Source: CAWCFV01 sp963794995 (GTDB taxonomy: Bacteria > Actinomycetota > Actinomycetes > JACCUZ01). Taken from it: a stretch of 64,000 bases of DNA. The notes below the pieces were generated by a model. The model was not told where the DNA came from. It made no database searches and saw nothing but the letters and a program-made list of their open reading frames with translations. The position numbers were made by a program, and so were the translations under genes. Shown piece by piece: positions 52,270 through 60,490 of this stretch. Every line of letters starts with the position of its first letter. Position 1 is the first letter of the stretch. The DNA lies in the NCBI GenBank assembly GCA_963794995.1, contig CAWCFV010000002.1:3410001-3474000 (forward strand), given 5' to 3'.

Positions 52270-53249
52270 CCGTCGTCGGCGACCGCCCGAGCGCCCGCAC
52301 CCACCTGTCCGAGACCGACCTGCTCCGCGAGCTGGAGCCGGTCGTCGAGGAGAACCTCGAGCGGCACCTCAAGGTCGCCAAGGAGTGGATGCCGCACGAG
52401 TACGTGCCGTGGAGCGAGGGCCGCGACTTCGACGGCGTGCTCGGCGGCGAGGCCTGGGAGCCGGGGCACTCGAAGATGTCCGACGTCGCGCGGACCAGCC
52501 TCATCGTCAACCTGCTCACCGAGGACAACCTGCCCAGCTACCACCACGAGATCGCCACGGTCTTCGGCCGGGACGGGGCGTGGGGCACCTGGGTGCACCA
52601 GTGGACGGCCGAGGAGGGTCGCCACGGGATGGCGATCCGCGACTACCTGCTCGTGACCCGCTCGGTCGACCCGGTCGCCCTGGAGCGGGCCCGCATGACG
52701 CACATGGGGGCCGGCTTCGAGTCGGCCAACCACGACGACCTGGTGCGCTCCCTGGCCTACGTCTCCTTCCAGGAGCTGGCGACGCGCATCTCGCACCGCA
52801 ACACCGGCAAGATCACCCGCGACCCGGTGGCCGACCAGCTGCTCGCCCGCATCGCGCTGGACGAGAACCTGCACATGCTCTTCTACCGGAACCTGCTCGG
52901 GGCCGCGCTGGCCGTCTCGCCGAACCAGACGATGCGCGCGATCACCGAGGTCGTGAAGACCTTCGAGATGCCGGGCCACAGCATCGAGGACTTCACCCGC
53001 AAGTCGGTGCAGATCGCGCTCTCGGGCATCTACGACCTGCGCATCCACCGCGACGACGTGCTCGGCCCCGTCCTGCGCCAGTGGGGCGTCTTCGAGCTCG
53101 AAGGGCTCGACGAGGAGGGCGAGCAGGCGCGCACCGAGCTGGCCGCCTTCCTCGAGGAGCTGGACCAGGCCGCGTCCCGGTTCGAGGAGAAGCGCGACAC
53201 CCATCACGCCAAGCTGCGCGCCCGCGGCCACGAGCCCGAGGTCGTCTGA
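52266..53249 (+). CDS. acyl-ACP desaturase (diiron, soluble)
   Basis: A 327-residue ferritin-like diiron enzyme of the plant-type/DesA family. Iron ligands fall in LLTEDNLPSYHHEI, QWTAEEGRHGMAIRDYL (EExxH) and ALDENLHMLFYRNLL (DExxH). It introduces a cis double bond in acyl-ACP to adjust membrane fluidity or make precursors of longer lipids. GGAGG lies 5 nt before the ATG. Expression is likely controlled by the palindrome at 52195. Confidence 0.93.
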   Translation: MTVVGDRPSARTHLSETDLLRELEPVVEENLERHLKVAKEWMPHEYVPWSEGRDFDGVLGGEAWEPGHSKMSDVARTSLIVNLLTEDNLPSYHHEIATVFGRDGAWGTWVHQWTAEEGRHGMAIRDYLLVTRSVDPVALERARMTHMGAGFESANHDDLVRSLAYVSFQELATRISHRNTGKITRDPVADQLLARIALDENLHMLFYRNLLGAALAVSPNQTMRAITEVVKTFEMPGHSIEDFTRKSVQIALSGIYDLRIHRDDVLGPVLRQWGVFELEGLDEEGEQARTELAAFLEELDQAASRFEEKRDTHHAKLRARGHEPEVV

Positions 53250-53265
53250 CCGACCCGGCCGGCTC

Positions 53266-54183
53266 TCAGCCGGAGGAGCCGGGGAGCAGGACCCGGACGA
53301 GGCCGTCGGCCACCTGCACCTCGAAGCTCGCGACCGGCGCGGTCGCCGGACCGTGGCGGACGGTGCCGTCGGCCAGGCGGAACTCGCTGCCGTGCCACGG
53401 GCACACGATGCAGCTGCCGTCGTCGCTGAGCCCGCCCTCGTGCAGCGGTCCGGACAGGTGGGTGCACCGGTCCGCGAGCACCGTCACCGTCGTGCCCCGC
53501 CGCAGCGCCATCAGGGCGACGTCGTCGTTGCCGCCGCGGAGCAGGCGTCGCACCGGTGTGCCCTCCGGCAGGTCGTCGAGGGCGCAGAGGTCCTGCCAGC
53601 CCTGGGCCACCAGGTGCGGGACGTCCTCGCCGTGGTCGGCCCCCGACGCCTGCCTGAACGCGAGATGGCCGCCGAGGAAGCCGCCGAGGGACAGGGCGCC
53701 GAGCCCGAGGCGTCCGAGCGCCCGGCCGGCCGCCGGCCTCCCGGCCAGCCGCCCGGCCAGCGAGGCGGCGTAGAGAGCGACGCCGGCGATGTTGGCGGCG
53801 GCGTGCACCACCCCGACCCGCTTCTGCTCCTCGTGCAGCTCCACCCAGTCGGCCCACCCGGTCACCACCGACGGCGCGACGCTCGCCAGGCCGACCCCCA
53901 CGAGCGTCGTGGCCGCGGCCTCGTTCCCGGGCACCGAGTCGAGCACCGACGCGGACAGGAACGCGCCCAGCGAGACCTGGACCAGGGTGGGGTGCACCGG
54001 GTGACCCAGCCACACGCCCTGGAGGGCGTCGCGCACCTGCCTGCTGCCCAGGGCGGTGCGCAGGACGGCCTCGACCGGCTGCACGAGCCGGTCGAGGCGG
54101 TCGTCGGACTCGAGGCGGGTGACGGCGTCGAAGGGCTGCATGCCGCTGTGATGCCCATGCTGACGGGACGAAACCCGCGTCAT
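53266..54183 (-). CDS. Rieske [2Fe-2S] protein with DUF2231-type membrane domain
   Basis: A 305-residue protein. The N-terminal half (about 40-185) is a four-TM domain starting with LQGVWLGHPVHPTLVQVSLG, the DUF2231 signature. The C-terminal half (about 200-305) is a Rieske domain with cluster ligands in CTHLSGPLHEGG and CIVCPWHGSEF. It probably carries electrons at the membrane for an unknown partner. ATG 54183 overlaps the polymerase stop (ATGA); ATG 54141 would shorten it by 14 residues. Confidence 0.88.
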   Translation of the reverse strand: MTRVSSRQHGHHSGMQPFDAVTRLESDDRLDRLVQPVEAVLRTALGSRQVRDALQGVWLGHPVHPTLVQVSLGAFLSASVLDSVPGNEAAATTLVGVGLASVAPSVVTGWADWVELHEEQKRVGVVHAAANIAGVALYAASLAGRLAGRPAAGRALGRLGLGALSLGGFLGGHLAFRQASGADHGEDVPHLVAQGWQDLCALDDLPEGTPVRRLLRGGNDDVALMALRRGTTVTVLADRCTHLSGPLHEGGLSDDGSCIVCPWHGSEFRLADGTVRHGPATAPVASFEVQVADGLVRVLLPGSSG

Positions 54184-55967
54184 GCCTTCGCGTCGGACCA
54201 GCGGCGGACCACGGCGACGTCGGCGACGAACCGGACGCCGCTGCCCGCCGCCCATCGCGCGGCGGTCCGGTCCAGGACGCCGTGCAGGGCGTCGACCACC
54301 TGCCCGGACGCCTCCTGCGGCACCTGGACGAGCAGCTCGTCGTGCAGGCACAGCACGATCTCGGCCCCCGCCGGGAGCCCGGCGCGCACCGACACCGCCC
54401 ACATCTTGAACAGCTCGGCAGCGGCGCCCTGCACCACCGCGTTGCGCGCGAAGCGCCCGCGGCCGGCTGCGGCTGCCGGGTCGACCGGCTCGGGCAGCAC
54501 CCACATCCGCACCCGGCGGCCGCCGTAGGTCCGGACGTCGTGGCCTGCCGCGCCCGACTCGTGCGCGGCGCGCAGGTAGCCCATCGCGACCGGGTAGGCG
54601 CGCTCGAGCCCGCGCAGCGCCTCGCCGGCGGCGCCCGAGGTCTGCCCGTACATGGCGGCCAGCACGGCGATCTTGGCCACCGGCCGCTCGACCCGCAGGC
54701 GGGCGGCGACCGGTGCGTAGAGGTCGTCGTCCGCGGTCGCCGCGGCCAGCGCGGCGTCGCCGGAGACGGCTGCCAGGACCCTCGGCTCGACCTGCCCGAG
54801 GTCGGCCCGGACCAGCACGTGACCCGGCTCGGCCACGACGGCGGACCGGAGCTCGGCCGGCATGTTGTGCAGTCCGGCGGAGGCGGTCATCCGGCCGGCG
54901 GCTCCGTCGCAGCCGGTCCACACACCACGAAGCCGCCCGTCGGCGCCGAGGTCGCGGTCCAGCCACCCGTAGCCGTAGGTCGTCGCGATCCGCTCGGACT
55001 TGCGCCACTCCAGCAGCGCGGCCACGACGGGGTGGCTGCCGCGGAACGGCTCCAGCCGCCAGGACCGGGTGTCGGGCACGTCGATGCCCACCCGCGCCAG
55101 CAGCCCGCGGACCTGCAGCGGGTTGCGCAGGTCGGTGCCCTCGGCGCCCGGCACCAGGTCGCGGACGACGTCGTCGCGGGCCGCCCGCGCGGCGGCCGCC
55201 GCGGCCGCGTCAGCCGGCCGGACCCCGACCCGCTCCCGGACCAGCTCCTCGGCCGCGGCCCGGTCGACGGGCAGCCCGCGCAGGCCCAGCTCGACCGCGA
55301 GCAGCTCGGCGGCCGACTCCGACCAGGCCGTGAGCAGCGGGAGCGCGGGGGGCGTTGGGCCGGACCGGCGGTCCGGCAGCGCGGCGAGAGCGCGCTCGTG
55401 CGCAGCCTGCACCGTGAGCGCGGCCGCCGCCCAGCGGGCCGCGGCCCCCGGCGTGGGCGGCCCGTCCTCGGCCCAGCCCGGCCGGAGGTGGCCGTCGCTG
55501 CGCACGGGTTCGGCCGGGTCCCCGGGGTCACCGGCGTCCGGGCCGCCGGCCAGCAGGTCGAGCTGCCCGGTGCGCGGCCGGGCGGCGGCGTCCAGCCCGC
55601 GGGCGACCGCCCAGACGACCGCCGGGTCCCCGTCGCTGCCCCCGTGCAGGATCCGGTGGCTGGCGGCGAGGTCCCAGGTGGACGCGACCCAGCCCGCCGA
55701 CCCGGCGGGCACGGCTCCCGGCAGCGACGCGGCGTCCCGGGCCGACCACCACACCAGCCGCGGGCGCAGCTCGGCGACCACCTGCCGGAGGGCCGCGGCC
55801 GTGCGGGCGGCCGGACCGGGGCAGCCGAGCCGGGTCACGCCGTGCGCGAGTCCCAGCCCGGGCTCCGCCGCCGTCCTCGACCACGCCACGCCCAGCAGGT
55901 CGCCGGTGCCCACCCCGGCGGCCGCGAGGGCTCCCGCCAGCTCCTCGGGGCGGACGTCGGCGGGCAC
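54180..55967 (-). CDS. PolA-like family A DNA polymerase with degenerate exonuclease domain
   Basis: A 595-residue protein of the actinobacterial bifunctional 3'-5' exonuclease/DNA polymerase family. The polymerase core is intact: LVRADLGQVEPRVLA (motif A), VAKIAVLAAMYGQTSGAAGE (motif B) and LCLHDELLVQV (motif C, HDE). The N-terminal ~230 residues should be the exonuclease fold, but I find no D-x-E or YxxxD-type metal residues, so proofreading is probably lost. There is no 5' nuclease domain. GTG 55967 is chosen since AAGGA lies 7 nt upstream. Confidence 0.88.
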   Translation of the reverse strand: MPADVRPEELAGALAAAGVGTGDLLGVAWSRTAAEPGLGLAHGVTRLGCPGPAARTAAALRQVVAELRPRLVWWSARDAASLPGAVPAGSAGWVASTWDLAASHRILHGGSDGDPAVVWAVARGLDAAARPRTGQLDLLAGGPDAGDPGDPAEPVRSDGHLRPGWAEDGPPTPGAAARWAAAALTVQAAHERALAALPDRRSGPTPPALPLLTAWSESAAELLAVELGLRGLPVDRAAAEELVRERVGVRPADAAAAAAARAARDDVVRDLVPGAEGTDLRNPLQVRGLLARVGIDVPDTRSWRLEPFRGSHPVVAALLEWRKSERIATTYGYGWLDRDLGADGRLRGVWTGCDGAAGRMTASAGLHNMPAELRSAVVAEPGHVLVRADLGQVEPRVLAAVSGDAALAAATADDDLYAPVAARLRVERPVAKIAVLAAMYGQTSGAAGEALRGLERAYPVAMGYLRAAHESGAAGHDVRTYGGRRVRMWVLPEPVDPAAAAGRGRFARNAVVQGAAAELFKMWAVSVRAGLPAGAEIVLCLHDELLVQVPQEASGQVVDALHGVLDRTAARWAAGSGVRFVADVAVVRRWSDAKA

Positions 55968-56130
55968 CCGCTCATCCTTGCTGGTCCCGGCACCGCCGCG
56001 CCGGTCCGCCGGGTGGTCGCCGGGCGCCGCTAGGGTCGTGCGCCAGGACGACCAGTCCGGCCCCACGCGGGTCGGACCGGACCGGACCAGACCAGACCAC
56101 GCCAGCCTGCGCCGCACCGGGGAGCCCACG

Positions 56131-56304
56131 ATGACCGACCTCTCGCGAGGGGACGTCCCGGAGGACGTCGACCCGAGCGTCGCCGAGCTCGTGGTGGCGA
56201 TCCGGGACCGGTTCGGCCTGCGCGGGATGCGCGGCGCCCGGTGGATGCTGGACCAGGAGATCGCCCTGGCCGAGTCGGCCCTCGGCGAGCTCCGCCCCGA
56301 CTAG
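56131..56304 (+). CDS. small conserved protein of unknown function
   Basis: A 57-residue acidic, helical protein (VAELVVAIRDRFGLRGMRGA, then RWMLDQEIALAESALGEL). Codon usage is strictly G/C-ended and the ATG is preceded by GGGGAG, so it is likely real. It is divergent from the PolA-like gene, with a 163-bp gap holding short GGACC-type repeats. No function is recognised. Confidence 0.65.
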   Translation: MTDLSRGDVPEDVDPSVAELVVAIRDRFGLRGMRGARWMLDQEIALAESALGELRPD

Positions 56305-56362
56305 CCAGCCGACCAGCCGACCAGCCGGCCAGTCGGTCAGCCGGCCAGCCGGCCAGCCGGTC
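56302..56362. repeat. short imperfect tandem repeats (CCAGCCGG/ACCAGCCG units)
   Basis: About seven 8-10-bp units related to CCAGCCGG fill the gap between two convergent genes. Their self-complementary GGCC/CCGG cores could form alternative hairpins and serve as a terminator. Such arrays can change length by slippage. Confidence 0.55.
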
Positions 56363-56784
56363 AGTCGTCCGCGCGCCGCAGCCGCTTGGTCTCGCCGCGG
56401 CGCTTCTTGGCCGCGATCCGGCGCTCCTGCGACCCCCGCGTCGGCCGGGTGGCCCGCCGGGGCCGGGCCGGCGGGCTGATCGCCTCCCGCAGCGCAGCCG
56501 CGAGCCGGGCCCGGGCCGCCCGCCGGTTCTGCAGCTGCGAGCGGTGCTCGGCGGCCGTCACGGTCAGCACGCCGTCGACCAGCCGGCCCTCGAGGAACTG
56601 CAGCGCGCGGCCCTGCAGCACCGGCCCGAGCGCGTCGCAGGCGGCGACGTCCAGCGAGAGCTCGACCCTGCTGTCGGTGGTGTTGACCGACTGCCCGCCC
56701 GGGCCGGACGACGCGGGAGAACCGCCAGCGCAGGTCCCGGGCCGGCACCACCACCGAGCCCCGGACGGGCAGGTCCTCGCTCAT
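56361..56784 (-). pseudogene. arfB: ArfB/YaeJ-like peptidyl-tRNA hydrolase, frameshifted
   Basis: ATG 56784 opens SEDLPVRGSVVVPARDLRWR then FSR, and the frame breaks just before the catalytic GGQ. Removing one G (C on + strand at about 56712) gives SSGPGGQSVNTTDSRVEL and continues to SLDVAACDALGPVLQGRALQ, AAEHRSQLQNRRAARARLA and the basic tail AAKKRRGETKRLRR. The repaired protein (about 140 aa) matches the ribosome-rescue hydrolase ArfB, which frees stalled ribosomes by inserting its tail in the mRNA channel. As written it lacks a complete reading frame. Confidence 0.85.
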
Positions 56785-56939
56785 CCCGCCATCCTGCCGT
56801 CCCCACCGTGCGTGATCGCCGGGTGACTCGCGGGGCGGACGAGGGGATCCGACTGGGCCGAACGGGTGAGTCGACGTTTGCCGGATCGTTATCTTGCGCC
56901 GTACCCTGTCCCGACCGCGCGCCGCGCGGTGCTTCCGAC

Positions 56940-57116
56940 GGTTCCGCCGAGTCCTGCCCGCCGTCCGGGAGCCTGCATGAGACGCAGTGGGCAGGAGTGG
57001 GGGACCCACCTTCGGGCCCCGTGACCTCACCGTCGCGGAGTCCTCGGGGTGAAGCCGCAGACCGCGGCCGGGCAACTCTCTCGCCCGAACCCGACAGCTC
57101 ACCTCGCAGGCGGCGA
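56940..57116 (+). promoter_or_regulatory. c-di-AMP (ydaO/yuaA-type) riboswitch upstream of rpf
   Basis: Conserved ydaO blocks appear in order: CCGCCGAGTCC (P1 5' side, 56944), GGCAGGAGTGGGGGACCCA (56990-57008), TCGGGGTGAAGCCGC (57044-57058), CGAACCCGACAGCTCACCTC (57086-57105) and GCAGGCGGC closing P1 (57106-57114). Rpf genes of actinobacteria are known targets of this class, which usually turns expression off when c-di-AMP binds. The aptamer sits inside what would otherwise be a long upstream reading frame, which rules out the earlier start at 57049. Confidence 0.88.
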
Positions 57117-57129
57117 GAGGGAACGACCT

Positions 57130-57963
57130 ATGGCGCATCAGCGCACCCGGACGACCGCGCCCGGACGTGGCCGGCACCGCAAGCCCAGCAACCGCACCCG
57201 GACCCTCGGTCTGGCGACCGCCCCGCTCGTCGCGGGCATCCCCCTGGCCTTCTCCACCGCCACCCCGGCCGTCGCGGCGTCCAGCGCCTGGGACAAGCTC
57301 GCCGGCTGCGAGAGCGGCGGCAACTGGGGCATCAACACCGGCAACGGCTACTACGGCGGCCTGCAGTTCGCCGACGGCACCTGGGACGGCAACGGCGGCG
57401 AGAAGTACGCCTCCCGCGCCGACCTCGCGAGCCGCGCCGAGCAGATCGTCATCGCCGCCAAGGTGCTCGACGGTCGCGGCTGGTCGCCGTGGCCGGGCTG
57501 CAGCAGCCGCCTGGGCCTCGGGGCCAGCGAGCGTCGCGAGGCGCTGGCCACGGCTGCCGAGATCAAGGACCGGATGTCCGGCGACGCGCCGGCCCGCGAC
57601 AGCGGCAGCAAGGACGGCGGTGGCAGCAAGGACGGCGGCGGCAGCCAGGACGACGGTGACGCCACCACCGCGGACCGCAGCCGGACCGACGGCGACCGCT
57701 CGTCGGACCGCGACTCGGCCGCGAAGCGCGGCGAGGACAACCGCGTGCAGACCGAGCGGGCCACCCGCGGCAAGCACCGCAAGGCCGGCAAGGCCCGGAC
57801 CGCGACCGGCACCTACGTCGTCAAGAGCGGTGACACGCTCTCCGGCATCGCCCGCAAGCGCGACGTGCCCGGCGGCTGGCAGAGCCTGTACCGGATGAAC
57901 AAGAAGACGATCGGGTCGAACCCCGGTCTGATCCACCCCGGCCAGCGCCTGCACGTCGGCTGA
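57130..57963 (+). CDS. resuscitation-promoting factor (Rpf) with LysM domain
   Basis: A 277-residue secreted protein. A signal peptide (LGLATAPLVAGIPLAFSTAT, cleavage near AVA-A) is followed by a lysozyme-like Rpf domain (AWDKLAGCESGGNWGINTG, catalytic Glu61; GYYGGLQFADGTWDGNGG). A Ser/Gly/Asp-rich linker with GSKDGGG repeats leads to a C-terminal LysM (TYVVKSGDTLSGIARKRDV, NPGLIHPGQRLHVG). It cleaves peptidoglycan to allow resuscitation or growth. ATG 57130 is 13 nt after the riboswitch with GAGAGGGA as ribosome-binding site. Confidence 0.94.
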   Translation: MAHQRTRTTAPGRGRHRKPSNRTRTLGLATAPLVAGIPLAFSTATPAVAASSAWDKLAGCESGGNWGINTGNGYYGGLQFADGTWDGNGGEKYASRADLASRAEQIVIAAKVLDGRGWSPWPGCSSRLGLGASERREALATAAEIKDRMSGDAPARDSGSKDGGGSKDGGGSQDDGDATTADRSRTDGDRSSDRDSAAKRGEDNRVQTERATRGKHRKAGKARTATGTYVVKSGDTLSGIARKRDVPGGWQSLYRMNKKTIGSNPGLIHPGQRLHVG

Positions 57964-57977
57964 CCGCACCGCCGCAC

Positions 57978-58019
57978 CACGAGGGCCCCGCATCCCGAGA
58001 GGGACGCGGGGCCCTCGTG
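57978..58019 (+). terminator. strong hairpin terminator after rpf
   Basis: CACGAGGGCCCCGC and GCGGGGCCCTCGTG make a perfect 14-bp stem; the 14-nt loop folds further as TCCC-GAGA-GGGA. It lies 14 nt after the stop codon. There is no T-tract, usual for this kind of genome. It may also stop the convergent acylphosphatase transcript. Confidence 0.75.
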
Positions 58020-58041
58020 CGTCGCGGACATCGTGCGGGGC

Positions 58042-58326
58042 TCAGCCGACCCGGAACCCGGTCAGCCCCTCGGGCTGCTCGGGCGTCACCTCGACGTCCT
58101 CGACCCGGGCCCGGGGCGTGCCGCGGGACAGCCAGTCGAGGACGGCCCCGACCTGGTCCGGCGGCCCCTCGAGGACCACCTCGACCCGTCCGTCGGCGAG
58201 GTTGCGCGCCGACCCGGCCACGCCGTGGGCCGCCGCCTGCTGCCGGGCGCCGGCCCGGAAGAAGACGCCCTGCACCCGGCCCCTCACGAGAGCACGACGC
58301 CGGACGACACGGACGACCTCCACCAC
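58042..58326 (-). CDS. acyP: acylphosphatase
   Basis: A 94-residue protein with RGRVQGVFFRAGARQQAAAHG (catalytic Arg in FFR) and ARNLADGRVEVVLEGPPDQV (catalytic Asn). It hydrolyses acyl phosphates such as acetyl phosphate or carbamoyl phosphate. GTG start at 58326. Often next to smc in actinobacteria; here it stands between rpf and a metalloprotease gene. Confidence 0.93.
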   Translation of the reverse strand: MVEVVRVVRRRALVRGRVQGVFFRAGARQQAAAHGVAGSARNLADGRVEVVLEGPPDQVGAVLDWLSRGTPRARVEDVEVTPEQPEGLTGFRVG

Positions 58327-58383
58327 CTCATCCTGCCCGGCGCGGGCGCCGCGCGTCAGGCCCGCCCGGTCGCCCCGCGGCCG

Positions 58384-59181
58384 TCAGGGGGAGTCGAAGC
58401 AGCGGCCGCCGCCGAGGCGCTCCAGCCCGCGCCGGTCGCCCGCGTGGTAGCGGGCCAGCGGGTAGCTGTTGGTGTCGTGCATGACCTGGAAGGCGTCGGG
58501 GACGTGGCCGAGCCCGACGAGGTGCCCGAGCTCGTGCAGCAGCACCGCGCGGGCCTTCGCGTCGTCACCGGTGCGCAGCTGCTGGGCAAGCAGGGGCGCG
58601 TTGAACACCGCCGCCCCGCTCACCCAGCGTCGCTCGGCGCCGACGCCGTAGGCGTCCGGGCCGGCCAGGCCGAGGACGTCGTCGGTGAGCATCGTGGTCT
58701 CGGCCGCCGAGGACCAGGTGACCAGCACGGGGGACCAGCGGTCGCCGTAGCGCTCGCGGTCGTAGGGCCGCCGGGCCGGGTCGGGGCCCTCGGTGGTGGT
58801 GCCGTCGTCGACGAAGCGCAGCCCCGACGCCGCGCTGAGCTCACCGAGGACCGAGACCAGCAGCGACCTGGCCCCGGGCGGCTCCCCGTCGGGGCGCACG
58901 ACGACGTGGATCGGGCGGCACGGGTCCCAGGCGACGGGGTCGCCGTCCGGGTGGCTCGCCAGGAAGGCGTAGCCGCCCTCGCCGGGCGGGGCCAGCCGGG
59001 GCCGGCCCAGCGGCTGGGCCGCGACCTCGCCGGACCGTGAGGAGGGGATGTCGACCCCGGGCCGGCTGCCGGGCGCCGCAGTCGCCGAGCGCAGCGTCGC
59101 GCAGCCCGAGAGCGCGCCGGCCAGCAGCGCGCCGGCGAGCAGCGCGCAGGCCAGGCGGGGACCCGTCCGTCGGGTGGACAC
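58384..59181 (-). CDS. lipoprotein metzincin-type metalloprotease
   Basis: A 265-residue protein. The lipobox GALSGCATL marks a lipoprotein. The zinc site is VLLHELGHLVGLGH (HExxHxxGxxH), followed by a downstream Met (DAFQVMHDTN, Met-turn), the matrixin layout. DPCRPIHVVVRPDGEPPGAR forms the first strand. It should degrade or process extracellular or wall proteins. GTG start at 59181. The 101-bp gap to the next gene shows no clear signal. Confidence 0.87.
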   Translation of the reverse strand: MSTRRTGPRLACALLAGALLAGALSGCATLRSATAAPGSRPGVDIPSSRSGEVAAQPLGRPRLAPPGEGGYAFLASHPDGDPVAWDPCRPIHVVVRPDGEPPGARSLLVSVLGELSAASGLRFVDDGTTTEGPDPARRPYDRERYGDRWSPVLVTWSSAAETTMLTDDVLGLAGPDAYGVGAERRWVSGAAVFNAPLLAQQLRTGDDAKARAVLLHELGHLVGLGHVPDAFQVMHDTNSYPLARYHAGDRRGLERLGGGRCFDSP

Positions 59182-59282
59182 CCTGGTGTCATCGGCAGGT
59201 GGCCCGCCCGACCCGAGTGCGCGCGCCGGGTGCCCGGTGCAGCGAGGGCGGTACGTCTTCGGCGGCGGTGCCGGCAGGTGGC

Positions 59283-60221
59283 TCAGGGCCGCTTGAACTC
59301 CACCCACAGCGGGAGATGGTCGGAGATCCTCCAGGACAGCGACTCCTTGGTGAGCCGGCTCATGACGTGCCCGACGAAGTCCACCGAGCCGGCCGCGTGG
59401 TTGTAGGTGAGCGACTCGAGCAAGGCGTGGTCGGTCGTGTCGCCGAACCAGGCGATCTGGTCGTAGAAGTGGTGGGCCCCGGAGCTGCCGAAGATGGTCC
59501 GCCGGACCTCGTTCAGCTCGGCCGGCGGCCAGAGCCCGGTCGAGGTGAACGCCTGGTAGAGCGGGTTGCTGAGACGGTCGAGGTTGAAGTCGCCGAGCAC
59601 CAGCAGGTTGGTGTTCCAGTCGCCGGGGCGGGCGGCCCAGTCGCGCATCCACTCGGCGATCGCCACGATCTCCGGCAGCCTGTCACCCGGTTTCCTGCCC
59701 CAGAGGACGTGCAGGGAGACGAGGATGAACTCGGTGGTGCCGACGCTGAAGCTGGCCACGTACGGCGTGCGCGCGAACTGCTTCACCACCACCTGCGGCG
59801 GCACCGGCAGCACGATCTCCGCGACCAGACCGCTGGGCCGTACCCGGGTGGTGTTGTAGACGAACGCGATCCGCTCGTCGTTGCCCTGGTCGCCCTCGGT
59901 CACGTCCGAGGCGATCACCCGCCAGTCGGGCCCGAGGAGGTCGAGGGTGCGCATGAGTGCCGTGACGTTGCGCCTCACCTCCTGCAGGGCGACGACGTCG
60001 AAGCGTCGGATGACCTCGGCGATGCAGGCCAGCGAGCCCAGGTCCCTCTTGGGGGTGTCGTTCTTCCCGGAGACCCACTTGTCGGTGACGTCGCCGAAGG
60101 CGCGGATGTTCCACGTCGCGATCAACAGGTTCTTCGTGGTCTGCCGCGGCAGCGTGGCGGTCAGGTGGGCTCTGAGGGCGGCGACATCACCGGCCACCGC
60201 CTGCGGCATCGCGACGGGCAT
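59283..60221 (-). CDS. endonuclease/exonuclease/phosphatase (EEP) family protein
   Basis: A 312-residue protein with LLIATWNIRAFGDVTDKWVS, FDVVALQEVRRNVTALMRTL (metal Glu), SLHVLWGRKPGDRLPEIVAI, NLLVLGDFNLDRLSNPLYQ (catalytic D-x-N) and WRISDHLPLWVEF (SDH). It has no signal peptide. Its length and motifs fit phosphodiesterase or nuclease activity; the substrate is unknown. ATG 60221 chosen; ATG 60209 also possible. Confidence 0.87.
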   Translation of the reverse strand: MPVAMPQAVAGDVAALRAHLTATLPRQTTKNLLIATWNIRAFGDVTDKWVSGKNDTPKRDLGSLACIAEVIRRFDVVALQEVRRNVTALMRTLDLLGPDWRVIASDVTEGDQGNDERIAFVYNTTRVRPSGLVAEIVLPVPPQVVVKQFARTPYVASFSVGTTEFILVSLHVLWGRKPGDRLPEIVAIAEWMRDWAARPGDWNTNLLVLGDFNLDRLSNPLYQAFTSTGLWPPAELNEVRRTIFGSSGAHHFYDQIAWFGDTTDHALLESLTYNHAAGSVDFVGHVMSRLTKESLSWRISDHLPLWVEFKRP

Positions 60222-60344
60222 GTCCTGGACCCCCGCTCCACCGGAGGGACACCATGACGCTACCGCCGGTGCGCACCGGCGACCAGGACCTCGATCGGCC
60301 CGGCCTGGTCCTGGCGCCCGCGGTGGTCGCGCGTTCCACGACGG

Positions 60345-60418
60345 TGCCCCGAGTGGGATTCGAACCCACACTGAATGGTGTTTGAGACCATCGGCTCTGC
60401 CAGTTGGCCTATCGGGGC
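60345..60418 (-). tRNA. tRNA with anticodon CAA (Leu by anticodon, short variable loop)
   Basis: A 74-nt cloverleaf: acceptor GCCCCGA pairing with TCGGGGC and discriminator A; anticodon stem ATGGT/ACCAT around loop CTCAAAC (anticodon CAA, reads UUG); T arm GTGGG-TTCGAAT-CCCAC. The variable region is only about 5 nt (TCAGT), whereas bacterial tRNA-Leu normally has a long extra arm. CCA is not encoded. Confidence 0.88.
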
Positions 60419-60490
60419 GGGCCCTGCTGCGCGGCCCGGCCGGCGGGCGGACGCGCCGGCCCATTGTGCCACCGCGGCTAGTCTCGACCC

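Noticed and set aside
57049..57129. Earlier GTG start for rpf
   Set aside because: It lies within the conserved riboswitch aptamer, and the signal peptide architecture fits ATG 57130.
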